Source of the DNA: Bacteroides timonensis
GTDB lineage: Bacteria > Bacteroidota > Bacteroidia > Bacteroidales > Bacteroidaceae
Direction of reading: 5' to 3'
NCBI RefSeq assembly: GCF_000513195.1
Contig: NZ_CBVI010000031.1
Coordinates: forward strand, 1-64,000
DNA length: 64,000 nt
Below are positions 8,734 to 17,590 of the stretch, in pieces (position 1 is the first letter of the stretch; the number at the start of each line of letters is the position of its first letter). The translations under genes and the position numbers were made by a program. Under the pieces are notes generated by a model. It did no database searches. It worked only from the letters and a program-made list of their open reading frames with translations, and was not told the DNA's origin.

Positions 8734-9456
8734 ATGAGAAAGCTATTTATCACTTTGCTGGCAGTGGGGCTGCTGAGCATTATGGGCGGACAGGCACAAA
8801 ATAGAAATTCACGTCATCAGCTTGACTTAACCACCGGAGTATCCTGTCATTTTCAGAGTGGGGAATCCTGGATTTCTTCTTCTCCTGTTCCCGTCATGAG
8901 CTTTGCTTATACTTTCTATGTACTTCCACACTGGGGAATCTTCTCTTCCATGAGTTCAGCCCCCCTCATCAGAGAAGGAAATGGGAATAAGTTGAGAAAA
9001 CCTTATGAAAATGACCATTTCGTAAAAGATGCGTATGACTTTGATGATGGAATCGGTTTATCTATGGCTTTCGGCATTGCCTACCGGCTGAATAAACCGG
9101 TATGGGATTTACAGTTGCGCTTGGGATATTACATGGTTGATGCAGAGGAACATTCTTCTCATTTTTATGTGAAAGAAAAGAATTCCAATGTAGTACGTTG
9201 GATTAATTATGATCAGTCATTCTCTACAGAAGCCGGTGGTTTGATGAGTGCTATTCAGACTTCAGCTATGTTGTCGAGGCGTATCTGGCGCAAACTCCAT
9301 TTTTTGGTGGAGGCCAAATATATCTTCCTCCCTGAACGGGCTACGCAGACTTTTGAAAAGAGAAACCTGCTGACAGGAGAGATTGAGGATAGCTACTCGA
9401 AACGTGTACGTGTGCACTATCTGGAGATGGCATGCGGAATTAGCTGGCATTTATAA
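8734..9456 (+). CDS. Putative outer-membrane beta-barrel protein, 240 aa
   Basis: A 240-residue protein with a clear signal peptide (MRKLFITLLAVGLLSIMGGQAQ) and then alternating aromatic/polar strands, ending in a hydrophobic-aromatic C-terminal strand (CGISWHL) like small outer-membrane barrels. No family is recognised. It follows the lipoprotein by 11 nt. Its stop is only 3 nt from the stop of the convergent MFS gene, leaving no room for separate terminators. Confidence 0.6.
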   Translation: MRKLFITLLAVGLLSIMGGQAQNRNSRHQLDLTTGVSCHFQSGESWISSSPVPVMSFAYTFYVLPHWGIFSSMSSAPLIREGNGNKLRKPYENDHFVKDAYDFDDGIGLSMAFGIAYRLNKPVWDLQLRLGYYMVDAEEHSSHFYVKEKNSNVVRWINYDQSFSTEAGGLMSAIQTSAMLSRRIWRKLHFLVEAKYIFLPERATQTFEKRNLLTGEIEDSYSKRVRVHYLEMACGISWHL

Positions 9457-9459
9457 TCT

Positions 9460-11055
9460 TTATACCATATCGTCTCCCGTCTTCACCACAGCCACTTTCA
9501 GAGTCTTATGGAAAGGGATGAAAGCGGAAACCACTGCGATAACCAATGCGGCAATCAGCAGATAGCCGATTACAGTCTTGATGCCCAGTAGCAGGCTCTG
9601 TTGCTGAAGCGTGGAATAAAAGTTATTGGCAGCTAACTGGCTGGCTTCATCGTATCCGTGTCCCTGCGCCAAGGCACTGTTCATGGCTTGCGCATAGCGG
9701 GAGGAAGCCAGTGGATTAGTGAGCGTCATGTGTTCAGAAAGGGTATTCATCCCCTTAATTTGTAAGTAATAGAGCAGGTTACTGAAAAAAGAAGCGGATA
9801 TTGCCGGAGCCAGCACAGAGCGGAGGGATATCAGAAAGAAAGCGTTAGACAGCATGAGCTTAGGGTCCAAATCTTCTACTACATATACACCGAAGGCTAT
9901 GAAAAGAGTCATCATCCCCAGTCCGCGGAGGAAAACCGGAAAGTAAAGCATCTCGTAAGTGGAGTAGGGCGTGATGCCGAAGTAGAGGATGACCAGATAG
10001 ATGACGTAGCAGAACATTCCTCCGGAAATGAGATAGCGGAACCGCCATCGCTGCCATCTGAACCACCAGAAACAGATGATGGCTCCCACAATGAATCCCG
10101 GTATAAGCATCAGACTGAGCGAATTGGCATGTACGCTGTCTACGCGGATAATGCTGTTCAGGTAATTGGTAATCAGGGAACTGCTAGCACTGAAAAACAT
10201 GACCAATACCATGAAAGTGTATCCGATGATGGATTTATGGTGATGGAGTGGTTTCAGGCTGACGTATGGCTTCTCCTGTGTCCGTTGCCGGTGGACGAAA
10301 AGGTAAATCAGTATGGGGATGGCAATCGTATAAATCCGTATTTTGGGAGAGGAAAACCAATCTAATGTCTTTCCATAGGTAAATATGTAAATGCTGAAAA
10401 GCAATGCAGCGGCTATGATAAACATGCTTCTTCCGTCGATTTCTTTGTAAGGGATGCGCATGGGGCGCTTGGCATACCGGAAAAACAACAGGATAAAGAT
10501 AATGGCAATCAGCATCAGCAGGATTGTAAAGTAATACATGTACTGCCACTGATAGTAATAGGCCAATTGTGCCGTCAGCGCCATGGATATTTGTCCGCCG
10601 GAGAATACGATGGGGTAGAAGTAGGCGTAGAATTCACTACGCACATTCTTCGGACTGAAGAACGGGCGTACCTGAATAATAAACTCCAACATAATGAAAG
10701 CTTTCAGGAAGCCGATGAAGAAGCTGCATATAATGGTGATGTCCATATTGCCAACCTGGGCGCAGATGTAGCTGAGAAAGATTTGCAGGATCAGGTCGGT
10801 AAGCAGCATCGTCTTTGGAGTGGCGATCGCACGAATTTTAGGAATGATGGGATAAGCTACCGCCATACCTGCCGCTGCCGCATAATACCCCATTGTGATG
10901 TCTTCGCTGAGTATCCCGAGGGTACTGCTGACTTCCAGCATGCTTCCCGTATAGGTTCCGTTGAGCATAATGATAGGGAACATCACCACGAACATAGTGA
11001 CGATACCCAGCCATTGCGGTACCCAGGGGCGGAGTGGAAGGTTCAGTTTTACCAT
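9460..11055 (-). CDS. MFS efflux transporter, DHA2/EmrB type
   Basis: A 531-residue integral membrane protein with about 14 hydrophobic segments, the size and layout of the DHA2 (14-helix) drug:H+ antiporters that work with HlyD-type adaptors. Many segments are evident, such as GIVTMFVVMFPIIML near the start and VIGYLLIAALVIAVVSAF near the end. It is the last gene of the marR-tolC-hlyD-MFS operon, starting 12 nt after the adaptor gene. It probably exports a toxic compound from the cytoplasm through an EmrAB-TolC-like complex; the substrate is unknown. Because tolC in this operon is interrupted, the pump may be impaired or use another TolC. Confidence 0.85.
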   Translation of the reverse strand: MVKLNLPLRPWVPQWLGIVTMFVVMFPIIMLNGTYTGSMLEVSSTLGILSEDITMGYYAAAAGMAVAYPIIPKIRAIATPKTMLLTDLILQIFLSYICAQVGNMDITIICSFFIGFLKAFIMLEFIIQVRPFFSPKNVRSEFYAYFYPIVFSGGQISMALTAQLAYYYQWQYMYYFTILLMLIAIIFILLFFRYAKRPMRIPYKEIDGRSMFIIAAALLFSIYIFTYGKTLDWFSSPKIRIYTIAIPILIYLFVHRQRTQEKPYVSLKPLHHHKSIIGYTFMVLVMFFSASSSLITNYLNSIIRVDSVHANSLSLMLIPGFIVGAIICFWWFRWQRWRFRYLISGGMFCYVIYLVILYFGITPYSTYEMLYFPVFLRGLGMMTLFIAFGVYVVEDLDPKLMLSNAFFLISLRSVLAPAISASFFSNLLYYLQIKGMNTLSEHMTLTNPLASSRYAQAMNSALAQGHGYDEASQLAANNFYSTLQQQSLLLGIKTVIGYLLIAALVIAVVSAFIPFHKTLKVAVVKTGDDMV

Positions 11056-11067
11056 CAGTGGACTTCC

Positions 11068-12135
11068 TTATTTTCTCAGTGCTTCGGTTTCTACCATCAT
11101 GCCTGCGCGGAGGCTTTTCATCTCTTCGGGAGTGGCGTCGTCCAGCTCGATGCGAACGGGAATGCGTTGCTGCACTTTGACGAAGTTGCCGGCGGAGTTA
11201 TCAGTCGGAACCAGGGCGTACTTGGAACCGGTTGCTTCGGATATGGCGGTAACTGTTCCGTGAAAGATCTGCCCGCGGAAAGCATCGACCTTGATGCGTA
11301 CTTTCTGCCCGATGTAGATGTGGGAAATCTGCGTTTCTTTGTAATTGGCGGTGATCCATTTGTCGTTGCCCCGTACAAGATAGGAGATGGTTTGCCCGGC
11401 TTGTACGAATTGTCCCGGTTCGAGGGTGCGGCGCCCCATATATCCGTCGTAAGGAGCGGTGACTATCGTATAAGAGAGGTTCAATTTTGCCATATCCAGG
11501 TCTGCTTCTTTGCGGAGGATATTCGCTTCGATGCCTGTGGATTTCTTGCTCGTTTCGGAGTATTGGGATTTTGCCGCTTCCCTTTGTTGCAGCAGGGCTT
11601 GATAGCGTGCTTGGGTTGCTTCGTAGGCGGTTTTTACCTGTTCATATTGTTGCTGGCTGACGGATTCTTCAGCAAGCAGGTTGGCATAGCGGCGATAGTC
11701 TTGTTCCTGCTGCCAGAGCTTGGCCTTGGTTTCCGCAATGTTGGCTTCCTGAATGGCTACATTTACTTGCGAGGTCTGAATGCCGGAACTTAATACGTCT
11801 TTTGCACCTTTTGCATCCATCAGGGCAGCTTCCGCATCCTTTACTTTGATGAGGTATTCCCGGTTGTCAAGAATGAGAAGGGTGTCTCCGGCATTCACAG
11901 GCTGGTGTTCTGTGAAGCGGACTTCCTTGATATAACCCGAGGCGCGGATGTTGAGCGGAGCTATATACTGGTCTACTACGGCATCATTGGTGATTTCGTA
12001 ATGGACGTATTTCCAGAAGTAATTGATTGTCCATGAAATTCCAGCCAATGCAAGGAGGATACATACCGTATTGAGGGTGATATTCCTTATTCTTAATCTC
12101 TTCAGTTGCTTATGTTTCTTTTGTAATTCGGACAT
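11068..12135 (-). CDS. HlyD/EmrA-family membrane fusion protein
   Basis: A 355-residue periplasmic adaptor. It has one N-terminal membrane segment (residues about 18-38), a biotinyl-lipoyl-like half (APLNIRASGYIKEVRFTEHQPVNAGDTLLIL), a long alpha-helical hairpin with coiled-coil character (about residues 90-215), the second lipoyl half (APYDGYMGRRTLEPGQFVQAGQ) and a beta-barrel domain. This is the EmrA arrangement. It couples the MFS pump to an outer-membrane channel. The gap to the tolC reading frame upstream is about 37 nt of AATTAAAAATT-like AT-rich sequence. Confidence 0.9.
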   Translation of the reverse strand: MSELQKKHKQLKRLRIRNITLNTVCILLALAGISWTINYFWKYVHYEITNDAVVDQYIAPLNIRASGYIKEVRFTEHQPVNAGDTLLILDNREYLIKVKDAEAALMDAKGAKDVLSSGIQTSQVNVAIQEANIAETKAKLWQQEQDYRRYANLLAEESVSQQQYEQVKTAYEATQARYQALLQQREAAKSQYSETSKKSTGIEANILRKEADLDMAKLNLSYTIVTAPYDGYMGRRTLEPGQFVQAGQTISYLVRGNDKWITANYKETQISHIYIGQKVRIKVDAFRGQIFHGTVTAISEATGSKYALVPTDNSAGNFVKVQQRIPVRIELDDATPEEMKSLRAGMMVETEALRK

Positions 12136-12172
12136 AGATTACGATTGTAAATTAAAAATTAATAATTAAAAA

Positions 12173-13498
12173 TTAAAGCATGCCGCAGGTTCGCTGTAAT
12201 TCATAGTAAGTGTAAATGGCCTGTGTACGGGCAACGGTCAGTTGCAGCTCGGCATCCAGCCGCACGCTGCTTGCATCCAGCAGGTCGGTGAGGATGGAAA
12301 GCTGGTTCAGGTAGCGGTTTTGCACAATCCGGTAGTTTTCTTCTGCCTAGCTGACAGAGAGCTTCAGGGCTTCTATTCGGTTCAGAGCCTCTTTATGGCG
12401 GGTGTAGGCAGTCCGGATTTGAATACGGATGTTCTGCATCAGGAGTTCTTCGGCATACTTTTGAAGTTGTACCGTCTGCCGAGCTTCGTGCATCTTGTGC
12501 TTATTCTGATAAAGAGACGACAGGTTGTATGAGAGGCTGAGGCCGATGTTCCAGTTGTTGTTGTACATGTCAGCCAGCGTAGTGCTGAGTGGGCGTGCAA
12601 GGGTGTTGCCCGCGTGCAGTGATAGGCTGGGAAGGTAGTTTGCTTTAGTCAGCCGGATATCGTTTTCTGCCAGCAAGGTTTGTTGGCGGACAATCTGCAT
12701 GCCCGGATAGTTGTTGTAGGCTAATTGTACATACGTATCATAATCAGACACACTGATGGCGGTATACAGTAAAGTGGTGTCCGGTGCTATCAGCTGTGAT
12801 TCGTCCAGTCCCAGCAGAATATCGAGTTGCTGCGAAGCTATGGCGATGCTGTTGTCGGCTTCCTGATAGGCCAGGCGGTCGTTGGTCAGTTGCAGTTCAC
12901 TGCGGATTTCATCATTGCGGGTGACTATGCCTTCTTTTTTCATCCGGCGGATATCTTTCAGTCGGTGTTCGGACTCTTCGATGTTGCGTGCCAGCACTTC
13001 CCGCTGCTTGTAGTAACTGAAAAGCGTCATGTACTGTTGCAGCAGTACCAGCTTGATTTCGGCTTCGTTGTCGGCACTGGTCAGGGCGGCTATTTGCTTT
13101 TTAAGTTCGGCCTGATGTATTTTGGCTTGTATCCTTCCTCCCTGGTAGAGGGGTTGCGTCAAGTTGATGTTATAGTTTTGTGACCAGTCCGGCGTTTCGG
13201 GGCGCACAGGATGTGAAAGTCCCCGCTGAAAGATGACAGGCTGGCCTATGATTCCGGCGCTGGCACCTACTTGGATATCAGGTAATCGGTCTGTGTATGC
13301 AGACTTCTTTTGATCATTATAGATGCCCTCTTGTAGTTTGCTCTTTTTAAGTTGAAGACTGTTTTCTGTGCCCAGACGGAAAAGATCGTCTACGGATAAT
13401 AGATGAGTATTCTCCTGAGCGGTTACCCACAACGGAGCTGCAGAAAGTATGTGAATGAGTAAGAGGCGAAGAAAATTAGAATTGGTTGAATATCTCAT
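12173..13498 (-). pseudogene. tolC-family outer-membrane efflux gene with in-frame amber stop
   Basis: The first 383 codons (13498-12350) encode a TolC-type protein with signal peptide and the paired helical repeats. They end at TAG (plus 12347-12349). The same frame continues without another stop for 57 codons to TAA at 12173-12175, and the extension is clearly coding: AEENYRIVQNRYLNQLSILT then a LLDAS segment and AIYTYYELQRTCGM, the classical last TolC helix. The family normally has Gln at this place (SVSQAEENYRI-like), so CAG to TAG is the simplest change. Full length would be 441 residues, normal for the family. Loss of the last helical repeat should prevent a working trimer unless the amber is suppressed. 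It overlaps the end of marR by 23 nt. Confidence 0.8.
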
Positions 13499-13916
13499 AG
13501 AGTGTCTGTAGTTGATTGGAACATGCGTTTAGATTCTCTATTCCCATCAGTTGGCCCGTCTGGGTATAAAAATCCTTGATGAGCGGGCGTACACGGTCGG
13601 ATATCTCTTCTCCTGCAGGAGTGAGGTATACAAGTCGGTTACGGCGGTCGTCAGGGTCTTCCTGGCGCATGATCCAGCCTTTCTTTTCGAGGTTTGCCAT
13701 CAGATTAGTCATGCAAGCTTTGTCTTTGGCTGTCTTTTCGGCTAATGCCTGCTGGCTGATTCCTTGTTCCTGCCACAGGGAACTCAGTACTTGTAGCATT
13801 TCAAAGGTGATATCTATATTATTGCGTTTCAAAACGCGTTGCAAAGCTTGGCGGAATGCCATGCGGGTTCTTAGCATTTGCTGGATAAGCCCGCGGGATG
13901 AATTGTAATTCTCCAT
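13476..13916 (-). CDS. MarR-family transcriptional regulator
   Basis: A 146-residue winged-helix regulator. The DNA-binding core is seen at residues about 35-100: helices LQVLSSLWQEQGISQQALAEKT, then ACMTNLMANLEKKGWIMR and the wing DPDDRRNRLVYLTPAG with the conserved DDRR...LT pattern. It is the first gene of the efflux operon and overlaps tolC by 23 nt. By analogy with EmrR/MarR it likely represses its own operon and is released by the pump's substrates. The operator is not identified, but the promoter at 13949-13980 is close. Confidence 0.92.
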   Translation of the reverse strand: MENYNSSRGLIQQMLRTRMAFRQALQRVLKRNNIDITFEMLQVLSSLWQEQGISQQALAEKTAKDKACMTNLMANLEKKGWIMRQEDPDDRRNRLVYLTPAGEEISDRVRPLIKDFYTQTGQLMGIENLNACSNQLQTLYEIFNQF

Positions 13917-13948
13917 TGCTGTGTGTGCTTTAATGTCTCTTTCGGACG

Positions 13949-13980
13949 CAAAGGTAGAGCTTTTTATTGAAATTAGTAAA
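13949..13980 (-). promoter_or_regulatory. Promoter of the marR efflux operon
   Basis: On the minus strand TTTA (plus 13977-13980) is followed after 20 bp by TACCTTTG (plus 13949-13956), a full -7 match. It lies 33 nt upstream of the marR start. Confidence 0.65.
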
Positions 13981-14049
13981 ATGTTTGACTAATATTTGTG
14001 AGGGGAGATTTGGAAGAAAGATTAGAGAATATGCTTTTATGAATAAAGA

Positions 14050-14080
14050 AAGGGCATAGAAAGCTAATTTCTATGCCCTT
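14050..14080 (-). terminator. Terminator after susA
   Basis: AAGGGCATAG (14050-14059) and CTATGCCCTT (14071-14080) form a perfect 10-bp stem with an 11-nt loop, followed on the minus strand by a T-rich tract. It lies 21 nt after the amylase stop codon. Confidence 0.8.
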
Positions 14081-14101
14081 CTGTTATAATTGAAATGAGA
14101 T

Positions 14102-15952
14102 TTATAATTCGATAACCAATGATTCTCTCGGCCCCATCGTCAGCGATTCACCGAATGCAACTGTCTTTCCACTGAGAATATCTTTTCCCTGTTTGGAATC
14201 TTTCAGCACTTCTTTGTAGAATTTCAAAGGAACAGTAGTTTCGGCATCTGTACCATTCAACATTACGAATACGGTTTTACCTTCGTGCTGGCGGGCATAT
14301 GCATAAACACCATTCTGCACCATGAATTGTACCATGCTGCCTTTGGCAATCACTTCGTTGCCTTTACGCCAGTTCAGGATGGTCTTATAGAAGTTATAGC
14401 AGTCGTTTTGCAGTTTGCTGCGGCCTTCTGCTGTGAGAGCTGTTCCTTTGTCGTCTGCCCATCCACCGGGGAAGTCTTCACGCACATAACCATCGCTCTT
14501 GCTCTTCACACCGTTCATCATAACTTCCGTACCATAATAAAGTTGAGGAATACGACGGGTGGTGAGCAGCAGGGTGGTAGCTTGTTTCAGCATCGGCAGG
14601 TTCTCGCCTTCACCCAGGAATCGGTCAGTATCGTGGTTTTCAAAGAATGCCAGTACGGAAGCTGGATTGGGATAAAGGAAATCATATACGAAGTTATTGT
14701 ATACACGGTCTAAGCCCTTGAACCAAGTTTCAGTCTGCTCTGTTTTGGCAGTGTTGAGCTTATCGAAGAAGCTGAAGTCCATAACGGTTTTCAGATTGCT
14801 GTTCTTCGGGGCAGAGAGCTTGGAATCCATTTGCCACCAGGCTGTATAAGCCGGTTCGGTAACCCAGGTTTCACCTACAGTGTTGTAGTTGGGGTATTCT
14901 TCGTTCAGCTCTTTCATCCAGTTGCTCATGGCGTCATAGTCGGCATACGGATAAGTGTCCATGCGGATACCGTCGATATTGGCGTACTCAATCCACCAGA
15001 AGCTGTTCTGTACCAGGTAGCGATATACGTGCGGGTTCTTTTGGTTAAGGTCCGGCATAGCGGTAACAAACCAACCGTCGTTCATCTGGTCGAAATCGTA
15101 TTGTGAAGTATAAGGATCAACGTGCGGAGTCAGTTTGAAAGAAGTCTGCACGAAGTTCTTTTCATGATCGGGATTGTTGAACCAGTCTTTAGACGGCATA
15201 TCTTTAATCCATACGTGCTCTACGCCGCAGTGGTTGAAGATCATATCCATTACAATCTTGATGCCGCGGTCGTGGCATTTGGATATCAGTTGCTGATACT
15301 CTTCGTTGGTACCGAAACGCGGATCAACTTTATAGTAATCGGTAGTAGCATAGCCGTGGTACGAACCACCAGTCATGTTGTTTTCCAGTACCGGAGTGAA
15401 CCAAAGGGCAGTTACACCCAGGTCGGAGAAGTAATCCAGATTTTGCTCAATACCTGCGAGGTCGCCACCATGACGGGCGTTCGGATCGTTGCGGTCTACT
15501 TTGTATTCGGCCATGCCGGGGATTTGATCATTGTCCGGATTGCCGTTTGCGAAACGGTCGGGCATCAACAGGTAGAGGGCGTCGGAAGCATCAAAACCTT
15601 TGTGCTCACAGCTTTTTTTGCTGCGTGCTTTCAGTTCATACTCTTTGACGATTTTCTTTTTGCCTTGTGTAAAAGTGAGAGCTACTTTACCGGGTTTCAC
15701 ATCTTTCTCCAGTCTCAGGTAGACAATCAGGTAGTTCGGGCTTTCCAGCTTGACAGTGCTGCTCAAAGAAACGCCGGGATAGTTGACAGTAACGGAAGAG
15801 TTACCGATGTCTTCACCGTAGACCATAAGTTGGAGTTCGGGATTTTGCATTCCGGTGTACCAAAACGGAGGGTCGATTTTGTTTACGTTCATAGCTGCAT
15901 ACGTACTAAGGGAAAGTAAAAACGTTCCCAGGATAAGGAATAATTTTTTCAT
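14102..15952 (-). CDS. susA: SusA-like neopullulanase, GH13
   Basis: A 616-residue periplasmic glycoside hydrolase, the size of SusA (617 in B. thetaiotaomicron, from memory). It has a signal peptide (residues 1-19), a cyclomaltodextrinase N-domain (about 22-105), the GH13 barrel and a C-terminal Cyc-maltodext-type beta domain (about 530-616). Visible GH13 regions: MDMIFNH (region I, 235-241), GIRMDTYPY with nucleophile D332, GETW with acid/base E361, and FFENHDTDR with D441. It would cut starch or pullulan fragments to maltooligosaccharides in the periplasm. No susB-G or susR gene is near, so this copy is detached from a full Sus locus here. Confidence 0.85.
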   Translation of the reverse strand: MKKLFLILGTFLLSLSTYAAMNVNKIDPPFWYTGMQNPELQLMVYGEDIGNSSVTVNYPGVSLSSTVKLESPNYLIVYLRLEKDVKPGKVALTFTQGKKKIVKEYELKARSKKSCEHKGFDASDALYLLMPDRFANGNPDNDQIPGMAEYKVDRNDPNARHGGDLAGIEQNLDYFSDLGVTALWFTPVLENNMTGGSYHGYATTDYYKVDPRFGTNEEYQQLISKCHDRGIKIVMDMIFNHCGVEHVWIKDMPSKDWFNNPDHEKNFVQTSFKLTPHVDPYTSQYDFDQMNDGWFVTAMPDLNQKNPHVYRYLVQNSFWWIEYANIDGIRMDTYPYADYDAMSNWMKELNEEYPNYNTVGETWVTEPAYTAWWQMDSKLSAPKNSNLKTVMDFSFFDKLNTAKTEQTETWFKGLDRVYNNFVYDFLYPNPASVLAFFENHDTDRFLGEGENLPMLKQATTLLLTTRRIPQLYYGTEVMMNGVKSKSDGYVREDFPGGWADDKGTALTAEGRSKLQNDCYNFYKTILNWRKGNEVIAKGSMVQFMVQNGVYAYARQHEGKTVFVMLNGTDAETTVPLKFYKEVLKDSKQGKDILSGKTVAFGESLTMGPRESLVIEL

Positions 15953-16001
15953 GATATTAGCTTTTCGTTATTATATCCGTATTTTGGTGCTAATATAAGC
16001 A

Positions 16002-16034
16002 AATAGCGGAGAAAGCCACCGCTACTCCGCTATT
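16002..16034 (-). terminator. Hairpin after the TPR gene
   Basis: AATAGCGGAG (16002-16011) pairs with CTCCGCTATT (16025-16034), a perfect 10-bp stem. It lies between the TPR gene end (16090) and the susA start (15952), so it can end the TPR transcript while susA starts afresh. Confidence 0.6.
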
Positions 16035-16089
16035 ATATACTTTATAATGTTATGCAAACGTTTTCAATGAATTAGCTACGAGCTACAAG

Positions 16090-17409
16090 TTACTTATTCG
16101 CTTTCCCCTGAAAGAAGTCATCCACTTTCTTTTTCTCGCGAAGATCTTTCAGCCAAGTTTCGGCTGCACCATAATAAGTACTTAATCCTAATATTACATT
16201 TCCTTTATCATCTGTTTCGGGTTGTTCACTGCTGTTTTTGGGACGCGTTTTAAGGAAAGCCTCCAGACAACGTTCTGTATTCTTTTTATCTTTCAACTGA
16301 TATTGGTAAACATATGCCATGTCATACAAGAGCTTATGATTTTCTATATCATATTTATCATATCTGTCTTGCATCGTTTTGATTTGCTCTTTAGGCATTA
16401 GTGCCATTTTATAGCAGTCTGTGAGGCCGACATAGAGGCGTACCATAGCACTATCGGGTGGGGTAGCATATGCCACAGCTTCTTCCAGATATGCAACGCC
16501 TTGATCCTTCCATGACGTTTTGGAACAGGAGCGTCCTAAATAATATAGCAGATTCACATTACGCTTATCATATTGGCGAGCTACTTCCAGTATATCATGT
16601 GCTTCATAAAACTTTTCTACTGCGTAATAACTGACTCCTAAATAATAACAGGTGGTAAATGTACTGTCCCCTAGGCTTAGTAACTGTTCGTATCTCTGTA
16701 TTGCGGTCTGATAATCTTTCATCAGGCAGTATGCCAATGCATTTTGTTGGTTTACAACAACGTTTGTACTGTCTATTTGGCGGTATTTTTCAGTAGCTTC
16801 TATAGCATAATTATAAAATGCTCCTTCGATGTGTAGTCTTGCTGCTTTGGCAGCAGCCAGAAAATCGTTGGGATATTTTTCCTGTATGTTTTCATAGCAT
16901 CCCAATGCTGCTAAAATGTCATCTACCCCTTCAAAACTTTGAGCTTGTAGATGTAATGCGACAGCCGAGCTATCTGTTTCTGTAAGTAGACTGCTCTCTC
17001 CTAATGCTTCATCGAATTTCCGCTGGTTCAGTAATAGAGTAATGTATTGAATACGAGCATACTTATTATCCGGATTCAGGTCCACTGCCTTTTGATAATA
17101 TTTTAATGCCTGTTTGTTTTTTAATAATGACTTGCAGCACTCAGCTGCTTCAATATAAGCTCGTGGATTCAGAGAATCTTGCATCACGACTTCTTCATAT
17201 ACCTGAAGCGCTTCCCTGTTGTTGCCAAGACTTTTCAGAGCTTTCCCTTTTTGATAGAGTAGGGGAACAGTCGGCGTCTCCTTATCAATAAGCGTCAATG
17301 CCGTCTCATAATCATAGTTTGCCATTGCTTCCTGAATAGGGTTGGTATTTTGTGCCATCAGCAATGAAGAGGCACTGAAAAAGAGTAGAATAAAGAGTTT
17401 CCGCATAGT
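16090..17409 (-). CDS. Secreted TPR-repeat protein
   Basis: About 439 residues if started at the ATG followed by a clean signal peptide (MRKLFILLFFSASSLLMAQ); an in-frame ATG 36 nt upstream would add a 12-residue non-signal extension and is less likely. The mature part is a run of tetratricopeptide repeats, for example YQKGKALKSLGNNREALQVY, AYIEAAECCKSLLKNKQALK and YYLGVSYYAVEKFYEAHDIL. TPRs bind proteins, so a periplasmic scaffold role is likely, but no partner is suggested by the neighbours. It appears to be a single-gene unit between hairpins. Confidence 0.8.
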   Translation of the reverse strand, partial: TMRKLFILLFFSASSLLMAQNTNPIQEAMANYDYETALTLIDKETPTVPLLYQKGKALKSLGNNREALQVYEEVVMQDSLNPRAYIEAAECCKSLLKNKQALKYYQKAVDLNPDNKYARIQYITLLLNQRKFDEALGESSLLTETDSSAVALHLQAQSFEGVDDILAALGCYENIQEKYPNDFLAAAKAARLHIEGAFYNYAIEATEKYRQIDSTNVVVNQQNALAYCLMKDYQTAIQRYEQLLSLGDSTFTTCYYLGVSYYAVEKFYEAHDILEVARQYDKRNVNLLYYLGRSCSKTSWKDQGVAYLEEAVAYATPPDSAMVRLYVGLTDCYKMALMPKEQIKTMQDRYDKYDIENHKLLYDMAYVYQYQLKDKKNTERCLEAFLKTRPKNSSEQPETDDKGNVILGLSTYYGAAETWLKDLREKKKVDDFFQGKANK

Positions 17410-17510
17410 CTTTTTATCTTTAAAGTATTGCTTAATTGGCTGCAAGTTACTAAAAAGATTTACTTTACGAAATATTCGTAGCTTCTTTTAGATAGATTAA
17501 CGAATAAAAA

Positions 17511-17538
17511 TAGCGCCCCTTCAGACGAAGAAGCGCTA
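17511..17538 (-). terminator. Terminator of the methylmalonyl-CoA decarboxylase operon
   Basis: TAGCGCCCCTTC and GAAGAAGCGCTA pair with two mismatches (17511-17538), followed on the minus strand by TTTTTATT. It lies about 50 nt after the last gene of the operon. Confidence 0.7.
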
Positions 17539-17590
17539 AAATATACCGGATGTTTTGAATGGTAAAGATACCACTCAACGCACATGTCTT

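Noticed and set aside
10567..11793. 408-aa open frame on the plus strand across the MFS and HlyD genes
   Set aside because: Antisense to two clear genes, spans their junction, His/Cys/Phe-rich low-quality composition; shadow of codon bias.
12242..12532. 96-aa plus-strand frame over the tolC 3' end
   Set aside because: Antisense to the conserved tolC tail; only visible because tolC is interrupted there.
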